Origin: a candidate division TA06 bacterium
GTDB lineage: Bacteria > Hydrothermota > DG-26 > E44-bin18
Direction of reading: 5' to 3'
Assembly: GCA_004376575.1 (NCBI GenBank)
Contig: SOJN01000147.1
Location: 1 to 41,728, forward strand
Length of the DNA: 41,728 nucleotides
Below, in pieces: positions 7,341-16,038 of this stretch; positions within the stretch are counted from its first letter, which is position 1; every line of letters starts with the position of its first letter. Made by a program: the position numbers and the translations under genes. The notes under the pieces were generated by a model, which saw only the letters and a program-made list of their open reading frames with translations, did no database searches and was not told where the DNA came from.

Positions 7341-9036
7341 GAGAATGAGAAGAAAACCCTTGCTTTTGATGGTTTTCCTGATGCCATTTTTGGCCTCTAC
7401 AGGAGCAGCTCCTGTTGAGTTCATGCCCGTGGACGATTTGAGACCGGGTATGAAAGGCATTGGCAAGACTGTTTTCCACGGGACTGAGGTGAAGGACTTC
7501 GATGTCGAGGTGGTGGGTGTGCTCAAGAACGCGAGGCCAAAGTCTGACCTGATTTTGCTTGAGCTTTCGGGAGGACCACTTGAAGAATCTGGCGTGATTG
7601 CGGGTATGAGTGGAAGCCCTGTCTATGTCGACGGTAAACTGGTGGGTGCAATCGCGTACGCGCTGGGTATCTTTCAGAAAAAGCCCTTGGCTGCAGCCGT
7701 TCCTATAGAGGAGATTCTTTCCTCTAAGGATTTCGGCGCTGTCGGTATGGGACGTCCTCGTTTTGAGTCTTTTGGCGACATCACTCCTATCGCGACTCCC
7801 GTGGTTTTCTCAGGATTTGACCCTCGAGCCACACGCTGGTCCGCCTCTCCTCTTGAGCAATTCGGGCTTATTCCTGTCGCAGGAGGAGGAAAGAGAGGCG
7901 GAGAATCATCTCCTCTGATACCTGGTTCTGTTCTGGCGATAAGACTGCTAGATGGTGACTTCGAGATGAGCGCAATAGGGACCCTGACGCATCTTGAGGG
8001 GAACAAATTCTATGCTTGGGGACACCCGATGTTTCATACAGGGAAAACCGAGCTTCCAGCGACTGGTGGCTACGTGCATACAATTCTCAAGAGCAGCATG
8101 ACTTCATACAAGATAGCGTCTGCCACAGAGGGTTTGGGTGCGGTTCTTGAGGACAGGTTTTCTGGCATCAGTGGGAGCCTTGATGCGAGAGCAAAGGTGC
8201 TCCCTCTAAACATCACGGTCGATTCCGACGAGGGGGTTTCCGACTATAAGATCAACGTGATACTCAATAGGGCGCTGACCCCGTCGTTGTTCGCAATAGC
8301 TGTAATGAACAGTGCGATGGTGAGCGGAAATATTCGGGGAGAGCTCACAATCAACTCTGACATAACGATCAGTCTGGAAGGGCACGACGCTATCCGCTTT
8401 CGAGAGACGTACTCAGACAGTCTGGCGATATTTGGCCTGGCCAGGGATGCCACAGATATTATGGCAGTCCTGATGGGAAATGCTTTTGAAAAAGTCACTT
8501 TCAATAACGTGGACATCAAGCTGGTTCTTACAAATAAATCGAAGAGGGCATACATAGCAGACGCATTTGTCAGCAAGCGCATCGCCGATCCCGGAGATAC
8601 CATTGTCGTCACTATCAGACTGAAACCCCACGCGCAAGAGAAGTATGTAAAGACTGCACATCTGGTGATACCTGAAGATTCGCCTCCAGGGGATGTCACC
8701 ATAATCGTTGCAGATGGGGCCACTGCAGCTGGAGAGGAAACAAGGAGACAGCCTTTCAAAGGAAAACCGCGCAACCTTGATGAGCTTATAGAAAGAATTG
8801 GGTCACAAAGGCCATCGAATTCTATCGTGGTCACCATGTACATACCTGGAAAGATCGTTTCCGTACCTGAGGGCGAGATGCCCTCTCTTCCCCCATCTTT
8901 CCTTAGTGTTATTCAGAAGACTCAATCTAGAGATTTGATGGAGGCCTCTAACATCATTTCCAGTGAGAGGGTAATAGAGACTGAAGATGTTATATCGGGT
9001 AGAAGAGAACTTAAGGTGAGAGTGGAGGAGAAATGA
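7333..9036 (+). CDS. SpoIVB-type S55 family serine peptidase domain protein
   Basis: A 567-residue exported protein with a SpoIVB (MEROPS S55) peptidase domain. After a basic N-terminus and a hydrophobic signal segment (about 8-25), the mature part opens with PVDDLRPGMKGIGKTVFHG and then VEVVGVLKN. The motif that carries the serine nucleophile in this family, GMSGSPVYVDGKLVGAIAYA, is at 91-110. The later conserved block AWGHPMFHTGKTELPATGGY is also present. In Bacillus, SpoIVB cleaves a partner outside the membrane to activate a membrane protease; spore-formation genes are absent here, so the target is unknown. Two starts are possible: ATG 7333, or ATG 7345, which lies after GGATAGGAG and just past a possible leader ORF. 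It overlaps the next gene by 4 bases. Confidence 0.88.
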   Translation: MDRRMRRKPLLLMVFLMPFLASTGAAPVEFMPVDDLRPGMKGIGKTVFHGTEVKDFDVEVVGVLKNARPKSDLILLELSGGPLEESGVIAGMSGSPVYVDGKLVGAIAYALGIFQKKPLAAAVPIEEILSSKDFGAVGMGRPRFESFGDITPIATPVVFSGFDPRATRWSASPLEQFGLIPVAGGGKRGGESSPLIPGSVLAIRLLDGDFEMSAIGTLTHLEGNKFYAWGHPMFHTGKTELPATGGYVHTILKSSMTSYKIASATEGLGAVLEDRFSGISGSLDARAKVLPLNITVDSDEGVSDYKINVILNRALTPSLFAIAVMNSAMVSGNIRGELTINSDITISLEGHDAIRFRETYSDSLAIFGLARDATDIMAVLMGNAFEKVTFNNVDIKLVLTNKSKRAYIADAFVSKRIADPGDTIVVTIRLKPHAQEKYVKTAHLVIPEDSPPGDVTIIVADGATAAGEETRRQPFKGKPRNLDELIERIGSQRPSNSIVVTMYIPGKIVSVPEGEMPSLPPSFLSVIQKTQSRDLMEASNIISSERVIETEDVISGRRELKVRVEEK

Positions 9037-11090
9037 GAATAGCGGTTTGTGGGATCGCTGCCTGGTTATTTTTGATGACAGCTTTCTTCGCAACTTTGCA
9101 TCTGGCAGAGGCTGTTTCAACGACTTTTTTTAGAACAGAAACATTTGAGGATTTCTCCAGAGGAAAACAGGAGAACATATCCATAAAAAAGGATGGTTCT
9201 GTTGTCCTCTCACCTCCACTTACCGAAAAGTTCGAGTCGGTTGAACCCTACATATGGTCCATAGCGTCAGACAAGAAGGGGAACATCTATGCTGGAACAG
9301 GAAACGAAGGAAAAATCCTCAAGATTCAGCCGAACGGGGATTCCAGCGTGATCTTCGACTCTCCTGAAGCCGAGATCCTATCCATGGTCATTGATGGATC
9401 GGGGAAGCTGTATGCCGGCACGGCACCCGGCGGGATAATCTATCGGGTGAATGATTCCGGCGGAAAAGTCTTGTTCGACTCTGAGGAGAAATACATTTGG
9501 TCAATGGCCATCGATAAGAACGGAGACTTAATAGCAGGGACGGGAGATAAGGGAAGAATCTACAGAGTGAAGAAAAACGGGAGCGCTCAGGTAATACTGG
9601 AGTCGGGACAGACAAACATCACCAAGGTAGCGGTTCACGAAGGTAAGATCTATGCGGGAAGTGCGCACGATGGGATACTCTTCCTTATAGATGGGAAGAA
9701 GACGAAGGTGCTCTATGATACCCCGGAAAAGGAGATTCGTTCCATACTTTTCGATGAGGCAGGCAACATCCTCGTTGGGACTACGAGCGGTGAGTCTGCT
9801 CCCTCTTCAAGCCCCTCACGGGCAAAGCGAGGAGACGATGAACCCAGAGGAGAAGCAGCTCCTGTTACTCCCGGAGCTTCGGCCATATACAAGGTGAGCA
9901 AGGATGGTACCACCACACAGGTGGTTTCCTGGAGTTCATATACATTACTGTGCATGGCCATGCTCCCTGACGGCGACATAGTAGTTGGAACGGGTGAAGA
10001 GGGCCAACTATTGAGAGTTGCGAGAGATGGAACCACAGAAATTCTGAGCAGGGTAGAAGCACTTCAGGTTCTCTCCATAGCTAGCAATGAGGAGGAGTTC
10101 ATACTTTCGACGGGGAACATGGGAAGGGTGTACACATTGGGGAAGACTTATGCAGCAAAGGGATATTTCACCTCTCAGTCTCTGGATGCTCTCACTATTT
10201 CTTTCTGGGGAGTAATCTCATGGACTGCGTACACACCTGAACGTACGTCTGTGTCGGTGCAGACCAGAAGCGGGAACACTGAGAAACCAGACCAGACCTG
10301 GTCTGACTGGTCTAAAAGCTCTACCAAAGGTGAAGGGGAAAAGGTGAGCAGTCCGCCCGCCCGCTTTCTCCAGTGGAAGGCAGAGCTTTCCACCAAGAAC
10401 TCCCATGTCACTCCGACGCTTCGTGATGTTTCTGTTGCCTATTTACAAAAGAACCTCGATCCCAAGATAACCGGGGTGACCGTAAAGCCACTCTCTTCTG
10501 GTCAAACAGAGGGTTCTTCTGGCCGGCCACGCCAGGATTTGAGGGGTGAAGTGATTGTCTCGTGGACGGCCGAGGATCCCAATGGCGATTCGCTTCAGTT
10601 TGTGGTTCAGTTCAAAGGAACAGGACAACGGAACTGGTTTACCATGGAGAGTGATCTAAAGATGAGCTCACACACATTCGACTCACAGTCTCTTCCAGAT
10701 GGCAAGTACAGGATAAGAGTTAAGGCAAGCGACTCCCCATCGAATCCTGACGATCTTGCTCTTGGAGATGTGCGTGAAAGCGACCCTTTTGTTATAGATA
10801 ACACCCCACCAGAGGTGTTCAGAATGGGAGCGGACGTGAAGCGGGGGAGGAAATACAGAATCACCTTCCAGGTGGAAGATGACGCGAGTCCAGTGGCCAA
10901 CTGTGAATATTCGATTGATGGCAATCCCTGGCGGCCAGTTTTCCCCATTGATCAGATATTTGACACCAAAGAGGAGTCGTTTGTACTGGAGACCTCCAGC
11001 CTGTCCGGCGGCCAGCACATAATTGTGGTGAAAGCGACGGATAGAGCCCAGAACATAGGTACGAACAGGCTGATCATAGATGTGAAGTGA
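9033..11090 (+). CDS. Exported seven-bladed beta-propeller protein with C-terminal Ig-like domains
   Basis: A 685-residue exported protein. A signal peptide (about 1-28) precedes seven repeats of about 40-45 residues of the pattern 'iwSiaiDkkGniyaGTgneGkiyrv.knG', as in SIASDKKGNIYAGTGNEG and SMAIDKNGDLIAGTGDKG. That is enough blades to close one propeller of the WD40/SMP-30/NHL shape. The C-terminal part (about 370-685) contains beta-sandwich regions, including TAEDPNGDSLQFVVQFKGTG and VFRMGADVKRGRKYRITFQV, which look like fibronectin or Ig-type domains. Blade five carries an unusual Ser/Pro/Ala-rich insertion of about 28 residues. The ATGA overlap with the S55 peptidase gene suggests the two proteins are made in a fixed ratio; it may be a scaffold or sensor for that protease, which is inference. 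Confidence 0.75.
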   Translation: MRIAVCGIAAWLFLMTAFFATLHLAEAVSTTFFRTETFEDFSRGKQENISIKKDGSVVLSPPLTEKFESVEPYIWSIASDKKGNIYAGTGNEGKILKIQPNGDSSVIFDSPEAEILSMVIDGSGKLYAGTAPGGIIYRVNDSGGKVLFDSEEKYIWSMAIDKNGDLIAGTGDKGRIYRVKKNGSAQVILESGQTNITKVAVHEGKIYAGSAHDGILFLIDGKKTKVLYDTPEKEIRSILFDEAGNILVGTTSGESAPSSSPSRAKRGDDEPRGEAAPVTPGASAIYKVSKDGTTTQVVSWSSYTLLCMAMLPDGDIVVGTGEEGQLLRVARDGTTEILSRVEALQVLSIASNEEEFILSTGNMGRVYTLGKTYAAKGYFTSQSLDALTISFWGVISWTAYTPERTSVSVQTRSGNTEKPDQTWSDWSKSSTKGEGEKVSSPPARFLQWKAELSTKNSHVTPTLRDVSVAYLQKNLDPKITGVTVKPLSSGQTEGSSGRPRQDLRGEVIVSWTAEDPNGDSLQFVVQFKGTGQRNWFTMESDLKMSSHTFDSQSLPDGKYRIRVKASDSPSNPDDLALGDVRESDPFVIDNTPPEVFRMGADVKRGRKYRITFQVEDDASPVANCEYSIDGNPWRPVFPIDQIFDTKEESFVLETSSLSGGQHIIVVKATDRAQNIGTNRLIIDVK

Positions 11091-11097
11091 GGCGGAG

Positions 11098-12048
11098 ATG
11101 GAGGAGCTGAGGAAGAAGCACATCGGGGTTCTCATGGGCGGCTGGTCCAGGGAGCGCGAGATATCTCTTCTATCGGGGAAGATGGTGTGGCAGGCTCTCA
11201 AAAGGAAGGGCCTGAACGCCACAATGATAGATGTTAAGAAAGATTCGCTGGGGTCCCTCAACTCAAACCAGATTGAGGCAGCATTCATAGCGCTGCATGG
11301 AGAGGGGGGAGAAGATGGACGAATGCAGGCTCTGTTAGAGGTCCTTGGCATTCCATACACTGGATCTGGTGTACTTGCATCCGCTCTTTCGTTGAATAAG
11401 GCATACTCCAAAATGATATTCCAGGTCAGTTCTATCAGGACGCCAGACTATTGCCTGATAGGCAAAGATGAGAACTCGCGGAGGGCCGAGAAAAAGGTTC
11501 TTGAGAAGGTTGGCATCCCCCTTGTTCTGAAGCCGACGACAGAAGGCTCAAGCATAGGGGTGAAGTTTATTCGCAGTGAACAGTCCTTGCGGGAGAATCT
11601 GGGAAATCATCAGAGAGAATTTGGCAACCTGATTGCCGAAAGGTTGAAAGACGGCATGTGTGCGACAGTGGGAATACTCGGATGCATTAAGAAAACTAGA
11701 GCTCTACCAGTGCTCGAGCTTGTTCCCGAGGGTGAGTTCTATGACTATAAGGCGAAGTACACAGAAGGGATGACAGAGTTCATTATTCCTGCAAGGCTGA
11801 AAGATGCTGTTTATGAGGAGACGCAGGAGTTGGCCCTGCAGTCCCACCATGCTCTCGGATGCCATGGATTTTCAAGAGTGGACATGGTCATAGAAAAGAA
11901 TGAAGTGCCTTTTGTCCTGGAGGTGAACTCCATACCGGGCATGATGCAGCTTTCAGATTTGCCAGCAGAGGCAAAGCACGAAGGTATGGATTACGACGAC
12001 TTGATCATTGAGATATTGAAGAGCGCATTTGTGGAGAGGCCGGTCTAA
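11098..12048 (+). CDS. ddl: D-alanine--D-alanine ligase
   Basis: Cytoplasmic ATP-grasp ligase that joins two D-alanines for the peptidoglycan stem peptide. Its 316 residues match the usual ~300-320. Visible motifs are GVLMGGWSREREISLLSG (10-27, catalytic Glu), ALHGEGGEDGRMQ (65-77), the ATP-binding loop KPTTEGSSIG (145-154), FYDYKAKY (214-221), the arginine and aspartate of FSRVDMV (258-264) and the metal-binding EVNSIPGM (275-282). Family members usually read N-T-x-P-G-M-T here, so the Ser and the following Met are slightly unusual, but the rest is canonical. ATG 11098 follows GAGGCGGAG, 7 bases after the propeller gene. A Ddl embedded among exported-protein genes links the operon to envelope growth. 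Confidence 0.93.
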   Translation: MEELRKKHIGVLMGGWSREREISLLSGKMVWQALKRKGLNATMIDVKKDSLGSLNSNQIEAAFIALHGEGGEDGRMQALLEVLGIPYTGSGVLASALSLNKAYSKMIFQVSSIRTPDYCLIGKDENSRRAEKKVLEKVGIPLVLKPTTEGSSIGVKFIRSEQSLRENLGNHQREFGNLIAERLKDGMCATVGILGCIKKTRALPVLELVPEGEFYDYKAKYTEGMTEFIIPARLKDAVYEETQELALQSHHALGCHGFSRVDMVIEKNEVPFVLEVNSIPGMMQLSDLPAEAKHEGMDYDDLIIEILKSAFVERPV

Positions 12049-12067
12049 CCTTTTGAAGGAGGGAACA

Positions 12068-12670
12068 ATGAGACGGCTGATGCTTGTGGTTCTTGTCGTT
12101 CTTCTGGCGGCAAACGTGTCTTTTGCCCAGTCCGTTGGCATTTTCCATAGGGCAAGAACGACTAACCCTGGGGACGTGTACGGTGGTGGATACGTCATAT
12201 TGTCGGGTGATGACGGTTTTTCTCTTATGGGTCAGGGGAGAATGGGTGTTGTCGAGGACTTTGAGGCTGGCGGAAGATTGGTGTTCACAAGAATTCATGA
12301 GTCAAACGTATTGACTCTGGGCGGCGATGCTCAGTACATGTTCTATAGATCAACTAAGGAAGTCCCCACCAACATATCTGGCATCGGCGGACTGGACATC
12401 GCGTTCGGGGATGAATACACTGCGTTCACCATAACCCTTGGTGGTCTGGTCGACGGCAGGCTCAAACTTCAACGCGGACGCAACGTTTACCCGTATGGGG
12501 GCCTGCTCATTGTCTTCACAAACTGGACTTCTCATGGTCACAGCGACAGCGAAACAGACATTGTTCTTACCGGTGGTGTCATCTACGAGATCTCTAAAGG
12601 GCTTCGCCTGGTCGGTGAGATCAGGATCCAGGATGAGTTCAGCATTGGAGTGGGGCTAAACTTCCGTTAG
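12068..12670 (+). CDS. Small exported protein, probable outer-membrane beta-barrel
   Basis: About 200 residues. ATG 12068 is chosen over the upstream in-frame GTG at 12029 because it follows GAAGGAGGGAACA and immediately starts a signal peptide, MRRLMLVVLVVLLAANVSFA. The mature part is rich in alternating polar/apolar strands and glycine (GGYVILSGDDGFSLMGQG, GGDAQYMFYRS, GGLIYEISKGLRLVGEI-like strands) and ends in short strands with a final aromatic-Arg (GVGLNFR), as outer-membrane barrels of 8-10 strands often do. No specific family is recognised. It begins 19 bases after ddl and ends one base before the lipoprotein gene. Confidence 0.65.
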   Translation: MRRLMLVVLVVLLAANVSFAQSVGIFHRARTTNPGDVYGGGYVILSGDDGFSLMGQGRMGVVEDFEAGGRLVFTRIHESNVLTLGGDAQYMFYRSTKEVPTNISGIGGLDIAFGDEYTAFTITLGGLVDGRLKLQRGRNVYPYGGLLIVFTNWTSHGHSDSETDIVLTGGVIYEISKGLRLVGEIRIQDEFSIGVGLNFR

Positions 12671-12671
12671 T

Positions 12672-13742
12672 ATGCTCCATAGGATAGCTCTGTTTTTTCT
12701 GGTTCTTCCCCTTATCTGTTCATGTGGAAGGAGGGGTATACCCCCGAGCCCTGACAGGTGGGCACCGAAGCTTGGTTGGGCAAAAGCTGCGGACAGGAAT
12801 CACGTCGATCTCGCCTTCACTGAAAAGATGGACATAGTCACAATACAGCAGTTGAATAACTATATGATCGTGGATGGTGATGATGATACGCTGAGCGTTC
12901 TGTCTGTTAGCCTTCTTGCAAATGGGCAGATTGCCCGCCTCACCACTGAGAACCAGGAACCCGTGTCCTACACCGCGTATGTATCAGGTGTTACAGACCA
13001 GGCAGGGAATGAGGTGAGACCTGAGAGCAGAAAGTCATTTCAGGGAAGTACGGCACGCGACACCGTCAGGCCGCGCGTGAAGGAAATCTATCCAAGAGAC
13101 ATGTCCGCAGGAGTTGCTGTGGATACCGCACTCTGCGTATTCTTTAACGAGACTATGGACACATCTTCTTCTTCTCTCCATGCTGGTTCAATAGTCCTTC
13201 TCCCTCCACCTGCCGACACATCCTGGAAATGGAATGAGCAGATGACCTCTGTCTCAGTGGCTATTCTGTCACTTCCTTCATACCAGTCCTGCATATACGT
13301 AACGAAGGGATGCAAGGACTACAGCGGCAATCGACTGTTGCGTTTAGAAAAATCGGTGTTCTCGACCCTGGACAGTATTCCGAGAGGAAGGATTTCCGGA
13401 ACAGTAACCGTAGCTAATGCGTCAAATACATACATGGCGGTAATGGGTGTCTTCGACTCGCTCTGGACCCCTCTTTTCTTGGATTTTCTAAGAGATGAGG
13501 CTGGAAGGTTCTCTTTTCAATATTTATCCGATGGGACTTATAATGTTGCGGCAGCAAAAGATGAAGATAGTGATGGTACATTTGATCTTCGAGGTATTTC
13601 AGTCTCAGTGAGTGTGCAAGGGTCGGAGGAACATGAAGGTGTTGACGTGCGTCTTTCCAGACAGGTGAGTCTTCAGGAAAACGCGGAAGAGGTTCTCCTC
13701 AATTTCTATAGGATGAATATGGAAGATGGTATTACTGATTGA
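12672..13742 (+). CDS. Lipoprotein with Ig-like (Big_5 type) domains
   Basis: A 356-residue lipoprotein. The N-terminus is MLHRIALFFLVLPLICSCGRRG, a signal peptide ending in a lipobox with cysteine at about 16 or 18. Two repeats of the bacterial Ig-like type that often starts 'P.V....P.....V.....i.ifFse.Md' follow: the first has VDLAFTEKMDIVTI and ends VSGVTDQAGN; the second has PRVKEIYPRDMSAGVAVDT and VFFNETMDTSSSS. A C-terminal region (GRISGTVTVANAS to DSDGTFDLRG) resembles the carboxypeptidase-regulatory-like fold. It probably sits in the periplasm or at the outer membrane as a binding or spacer protein. Its start lies one base after the previous stop, consistent with coupled translation. 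Confidence 0.7.
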   Translation: MLHRIALFFLVLPLICSCGRRGIPPSPDRWAPKLGWAKAADRNHVDLAFTEKMDIVTIQQLNNYMIVDGDDDTLSVLSVSLLANGQIARLTTENQEPVSYTAYVSGVTDQAGNEVRPESRKSFQGSTARDTVRPRVKEIYPRDMSAGVAVDTALCVFFNETMDTSSSSLHAGSIVLLPPPADTSWKWNEQMTSVSVAILSLPSYQSCIYVTKGCKDYSGNRLLRLEKSVFSTLDSIPRGRISGTVTVANASNTYMAVMGVFDSLWTPLFLDFLRDEAGRFSFQYLSDGTYNVAAAKDEDSDGTFDLRGISVSVSVQGSEEHEGVDVRLSRQVSLQENAEEVLLNFYRMNMEDGITD

Positions 13743-13784
13743 TCTTTATTCTACATCCATATCTTATTCCTGTGGGCAGAACAG

Positions 13785-15941
13785 ATGAGCGGTTTCTCTC
13801 TACATCTCACAAGGGGACATCTCCTGTTCCTGTCCCTTTTTATCATTCTCTCAGGCTTCTTCTCATACCTTTTCTACAGAAGAAGGCCTTCGGGGGCGAT
13901 AGGGAGGGATTGGCCCCTTGCCTTTTTGCGAGGCGCTGGTCTTTCCCTCTTGCTCTTTGCCCTGTTTGAGCCTGTAGCAGGTATGGTGCTAAGCCTCAGG
14001 CAGAAACCCTTGGTCCCCATTCTTATTGACACATCCGGTTCGATGTCCATAGATGATACCCCTCCCAGCAGGCTTCAGGGTGCTGAACGGCTGATTGAAG
14101 TAGAATTGCTGCCTTCTCTCAGGAAAAAGGCCGAGGCAGTAGTCCTCAGCTTCTCAGGACACGTGCAGGCTGTGAGCGAAAGCCTGGCTCCATCCGGGAA
14201 GGTCACCGACATTGGTGAATCTATCAGGGAAGTACCCAAGGTTCTGGGGAGGCAGCCTTCAGCGCTTATTCTTGTCACAGATGGCGCCTCCAATGTGGGG
14301 GAGAATCCCCTGGGCGCTGCGACAGAGGCGGGCTTTCCCATCTACACTGTTGGTGTGGGCGAGGCTTCCATGAGAAGGGATGTGCTGGTGAGGATGATAA
14401 GAACAAATGAGATCGCATATACAGGAGACAGGGTTCCAGTAGAAGCTGACATCGAGTCAAAGGGGTTTAAGGATGAAAAGACGGTCGTTTCTATTTACGA
14501 AGGAAAGAAGCGGCTGGATGCGAAAGAGATCACTCTGTCGGGACAGAAACAGGAACAGTCGGTCACCTTTGACTTGAACCCGACGACCCCGGGGTTACAC
14601 ACCTATAGGATTGTTGTGGCCCCCCTCAAGGACGAACTGACTACAGACAACAATTCCCGTCCCTTCGCAATGCGGGTTCTCAAGTCAAAAATCAAGGTTC
14701 TGCTAATAGCGAGACCTTGCTGGGATGCGAAGTTTCTTTTGATCAGCTCTTCCGAAGACAAGAATGTGAGTATGAATCAGCTGCTGTTACTGGACAAAAC
14801 GAGATACCTTCTCCTGAGCGGCAGCAGTGAGAATCCTGGCCGCCTTCCATCGAGCCACAGTGAGCTCTCAATGTATGATATCGTTGCGGTCCACAGTCCA
14901 GATAGAGGGCAGATCTCAGAAGGGCTGGGGAAACTCATCTCTGATTTTGTATCCTCTGATGGAAAAGGAGTACTCTTTCTGGGTGGTATGTCGAATCTTC
15001 CAAAGAACCTAGAGCCTTTGCTGCCAGTAGTCTTGGGGGGCCAGCTCAACAAACAGGTGAAACATCAGCCAACGGTCGAGGGGCTCGCGCACGCGACGAC
15101 CTCACTCTCCGCGGACATGTATCAGAGCCAATCCACCTGGAAGGGCTTGCCTCCTGTGCAAGTTGAGGATAGAGCGGTAGGTCTCAAGTCTGGAGCCACT
15201 GCCCTGGCGGTCGACCCTGCTACAAAGACAGCTCAGGGACCTATGCCCACAATAGCCATAGAAAGGTTTGGGAGAGGAAAGACGATGTGCATTCTATCGA
15301 ATGAGACCTGGAAGTGGTCTTTCATGCCCGTTGGACTCGGAAAGCCCAGCGCGGCTTACTCGAACCTTTTCTCCAATGTCTTTAGATGGTTGGTTGCGAG
15401 GCAGGAGATGGACAGGCTCCGGATAAGAACAGACAAGAATATCTACACCTCAGGTGAGACAGTGACGTTTCTGGTTGAAGTCTACGATGAAAACTACAGA
15501 CCCGAAGACCGGGCCAATGTTAGAGTGAAGATATCAACCAAGGAGCCGATTGAACTGCCTCTGGCTGGAATGGGTAGAGGCAGATATGAGGGCGCTATCG
15601 ATGCCCTTCCTCCTGGTCAGTTCACCTATAGGGCTGTTGCCTACAAGGACAAAGAGAAGATAGCAGAAGCCAGGGGAAAACTGGCCGTTGATGAACTCAC
15701 CCTGGAGTTTACTGAGACCAGGATGAGAGAAGATGAACTGAAAGCGATTGCAAGTGCGAGCGGCGGCCTCTATTTCAGCCTGTCTGAAGCCAACCTTCTA
15801 CCCGACAAACTTGCGCTCGAGACTGTCTCGGCGAAGAAGCGTTTGGAGTTTGACCTAAAAACCAGTCCCATACTATTCATTCTAGCTGTCGCCATATTTG
15901 GGACTGAGTGGTTTTGGCGTAAGCGGCGCGGACTCCCTTAG
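13785..15941 (+). CDS. Membrane-anchored vWA-domain protein with GATase1-like region
   Basis: 718 residues. Two N-terminal helices (about 12-31 and 44-70) precede a von Willebrand A domain with a complete metal-ion-dependent adhesion site: DTSGS (82-86), a threonine region near 141 and TDGAS (165-169). Next come a CARDB-like sandwich (TGDRVPVEADIESKGFKDEK), a GATase1-like region (MYDIVAVHSPDRGQ, then SDFVSSDGKGVLFLGGMSN), a further sandwich, and a C-terminal helix (FILAVAIFGTEWFW) followed by RKRRG. The plan resembles BatA/BatB-like proteins that sit in the inner membrane with the vWA domain outside the bilayer. A second such protein lies at 35602-37686 beside moxR. It is the last gene of this operon; a 42-base gap separates it from the lipoprotein gene. 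Confidence 0.8.
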   Translation: MSGFSLHLTRGHLLFLSLFIILSGFFSYLFYRRRPSGAIGRDWPLAFLRGAGLSLLLFALFEPVAGMVLSLRQKPLVPILIDTSGSMSIDDTPPSRLQGAERLIEVELLPSLRKKAEAVVLSFSGHVQAVSESLAPSGKVTDIGESIREVPKVLGRQPSALILVTDGASNVGENPLGAATEAGFPIYTVGVGEASMRRDVLVRMIRTNEIAYTGDRVPVEADIESKGFKDEKTVVSIYEGKKRLDAKEITLSGQKQEQSVTFDLNPTTPGLHTYRIVVAPLKDELTTDNNSRPFAMRVLKSKIKVLLIARPCWDAKFLLISSSEDKNVSMNQLLLLDKTRYLLLSGSSENPGRLPSSHSELSMYDIVAVHSPDRGQISEGLGKLISDFVSSDGKGVLFLGGMSNLPKNLEPLLPVVLGGQLNKQVKHQPTVEGLAHATTSLSADMYQSQSTWKGLPPVQVEDRAVGLKSGATALAVDPATKTAQGPMPTIAIERFGRGKTMCILSNETWKWSFMPVGLGKPSAAYSNLFSNVFRWLVARQEMDRLRIRTDKNIYTSGETVTFLVEVYDENYRPEDRANVRVKISTKEPIELPLAGMGRGRYEGAIDALPPGQFTYRAVAYKDKEKIAEARGKLAVDELTLEFTETRMREDELKAIASASGGLYFSLSEANLLPDKLALETVSAKKRLEFDLKTSPILFILAVAIFGTEWFWRKRRGLP

Positions 15942-15945
15942 CACA

Positions 15946-16015
15946 GACGTACAAGGTACGAATTGCGAAGTACTAAGCGTTCTTTGTACTTTGCACTTTG
16001 TACTCCGTACTTTGT
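15946..16015. terminator. Inverted repeat between convergent genes, probable bidirectional terminator
   Basis: Left part from 15946 (GTACAAGGTACGAATTGCG inside it) and right part up to about 16015 (TTTGTACTTTGCACTTTG inside it) pair imperfectly over about 26 bases. It lies between the stop of the plus-strand vWA gene (15941) and the stop of the minus-strand gene (16039). The sequence is related to the inverted repeat at 7151-7220, so it may also be a copy of a dispersed element. Confidence 0.5.
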
Positions 16016-16038
16016 GAAGAGTCGTCCTTTGGAAAAAG

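Noticed and set aside
8244-8843. 199-codon minus-strand frame inside the S55 peptidase gene
   Set aside because: Fully inside a convincing peptidase gene on the other strand, with no motif of its own.
10683-11411. 242-codon minus-strand frame across the propeller and ddl genes
   Set aside because: Overlaps two well-supported plus-strand genes and shows no domain or ribosome site.
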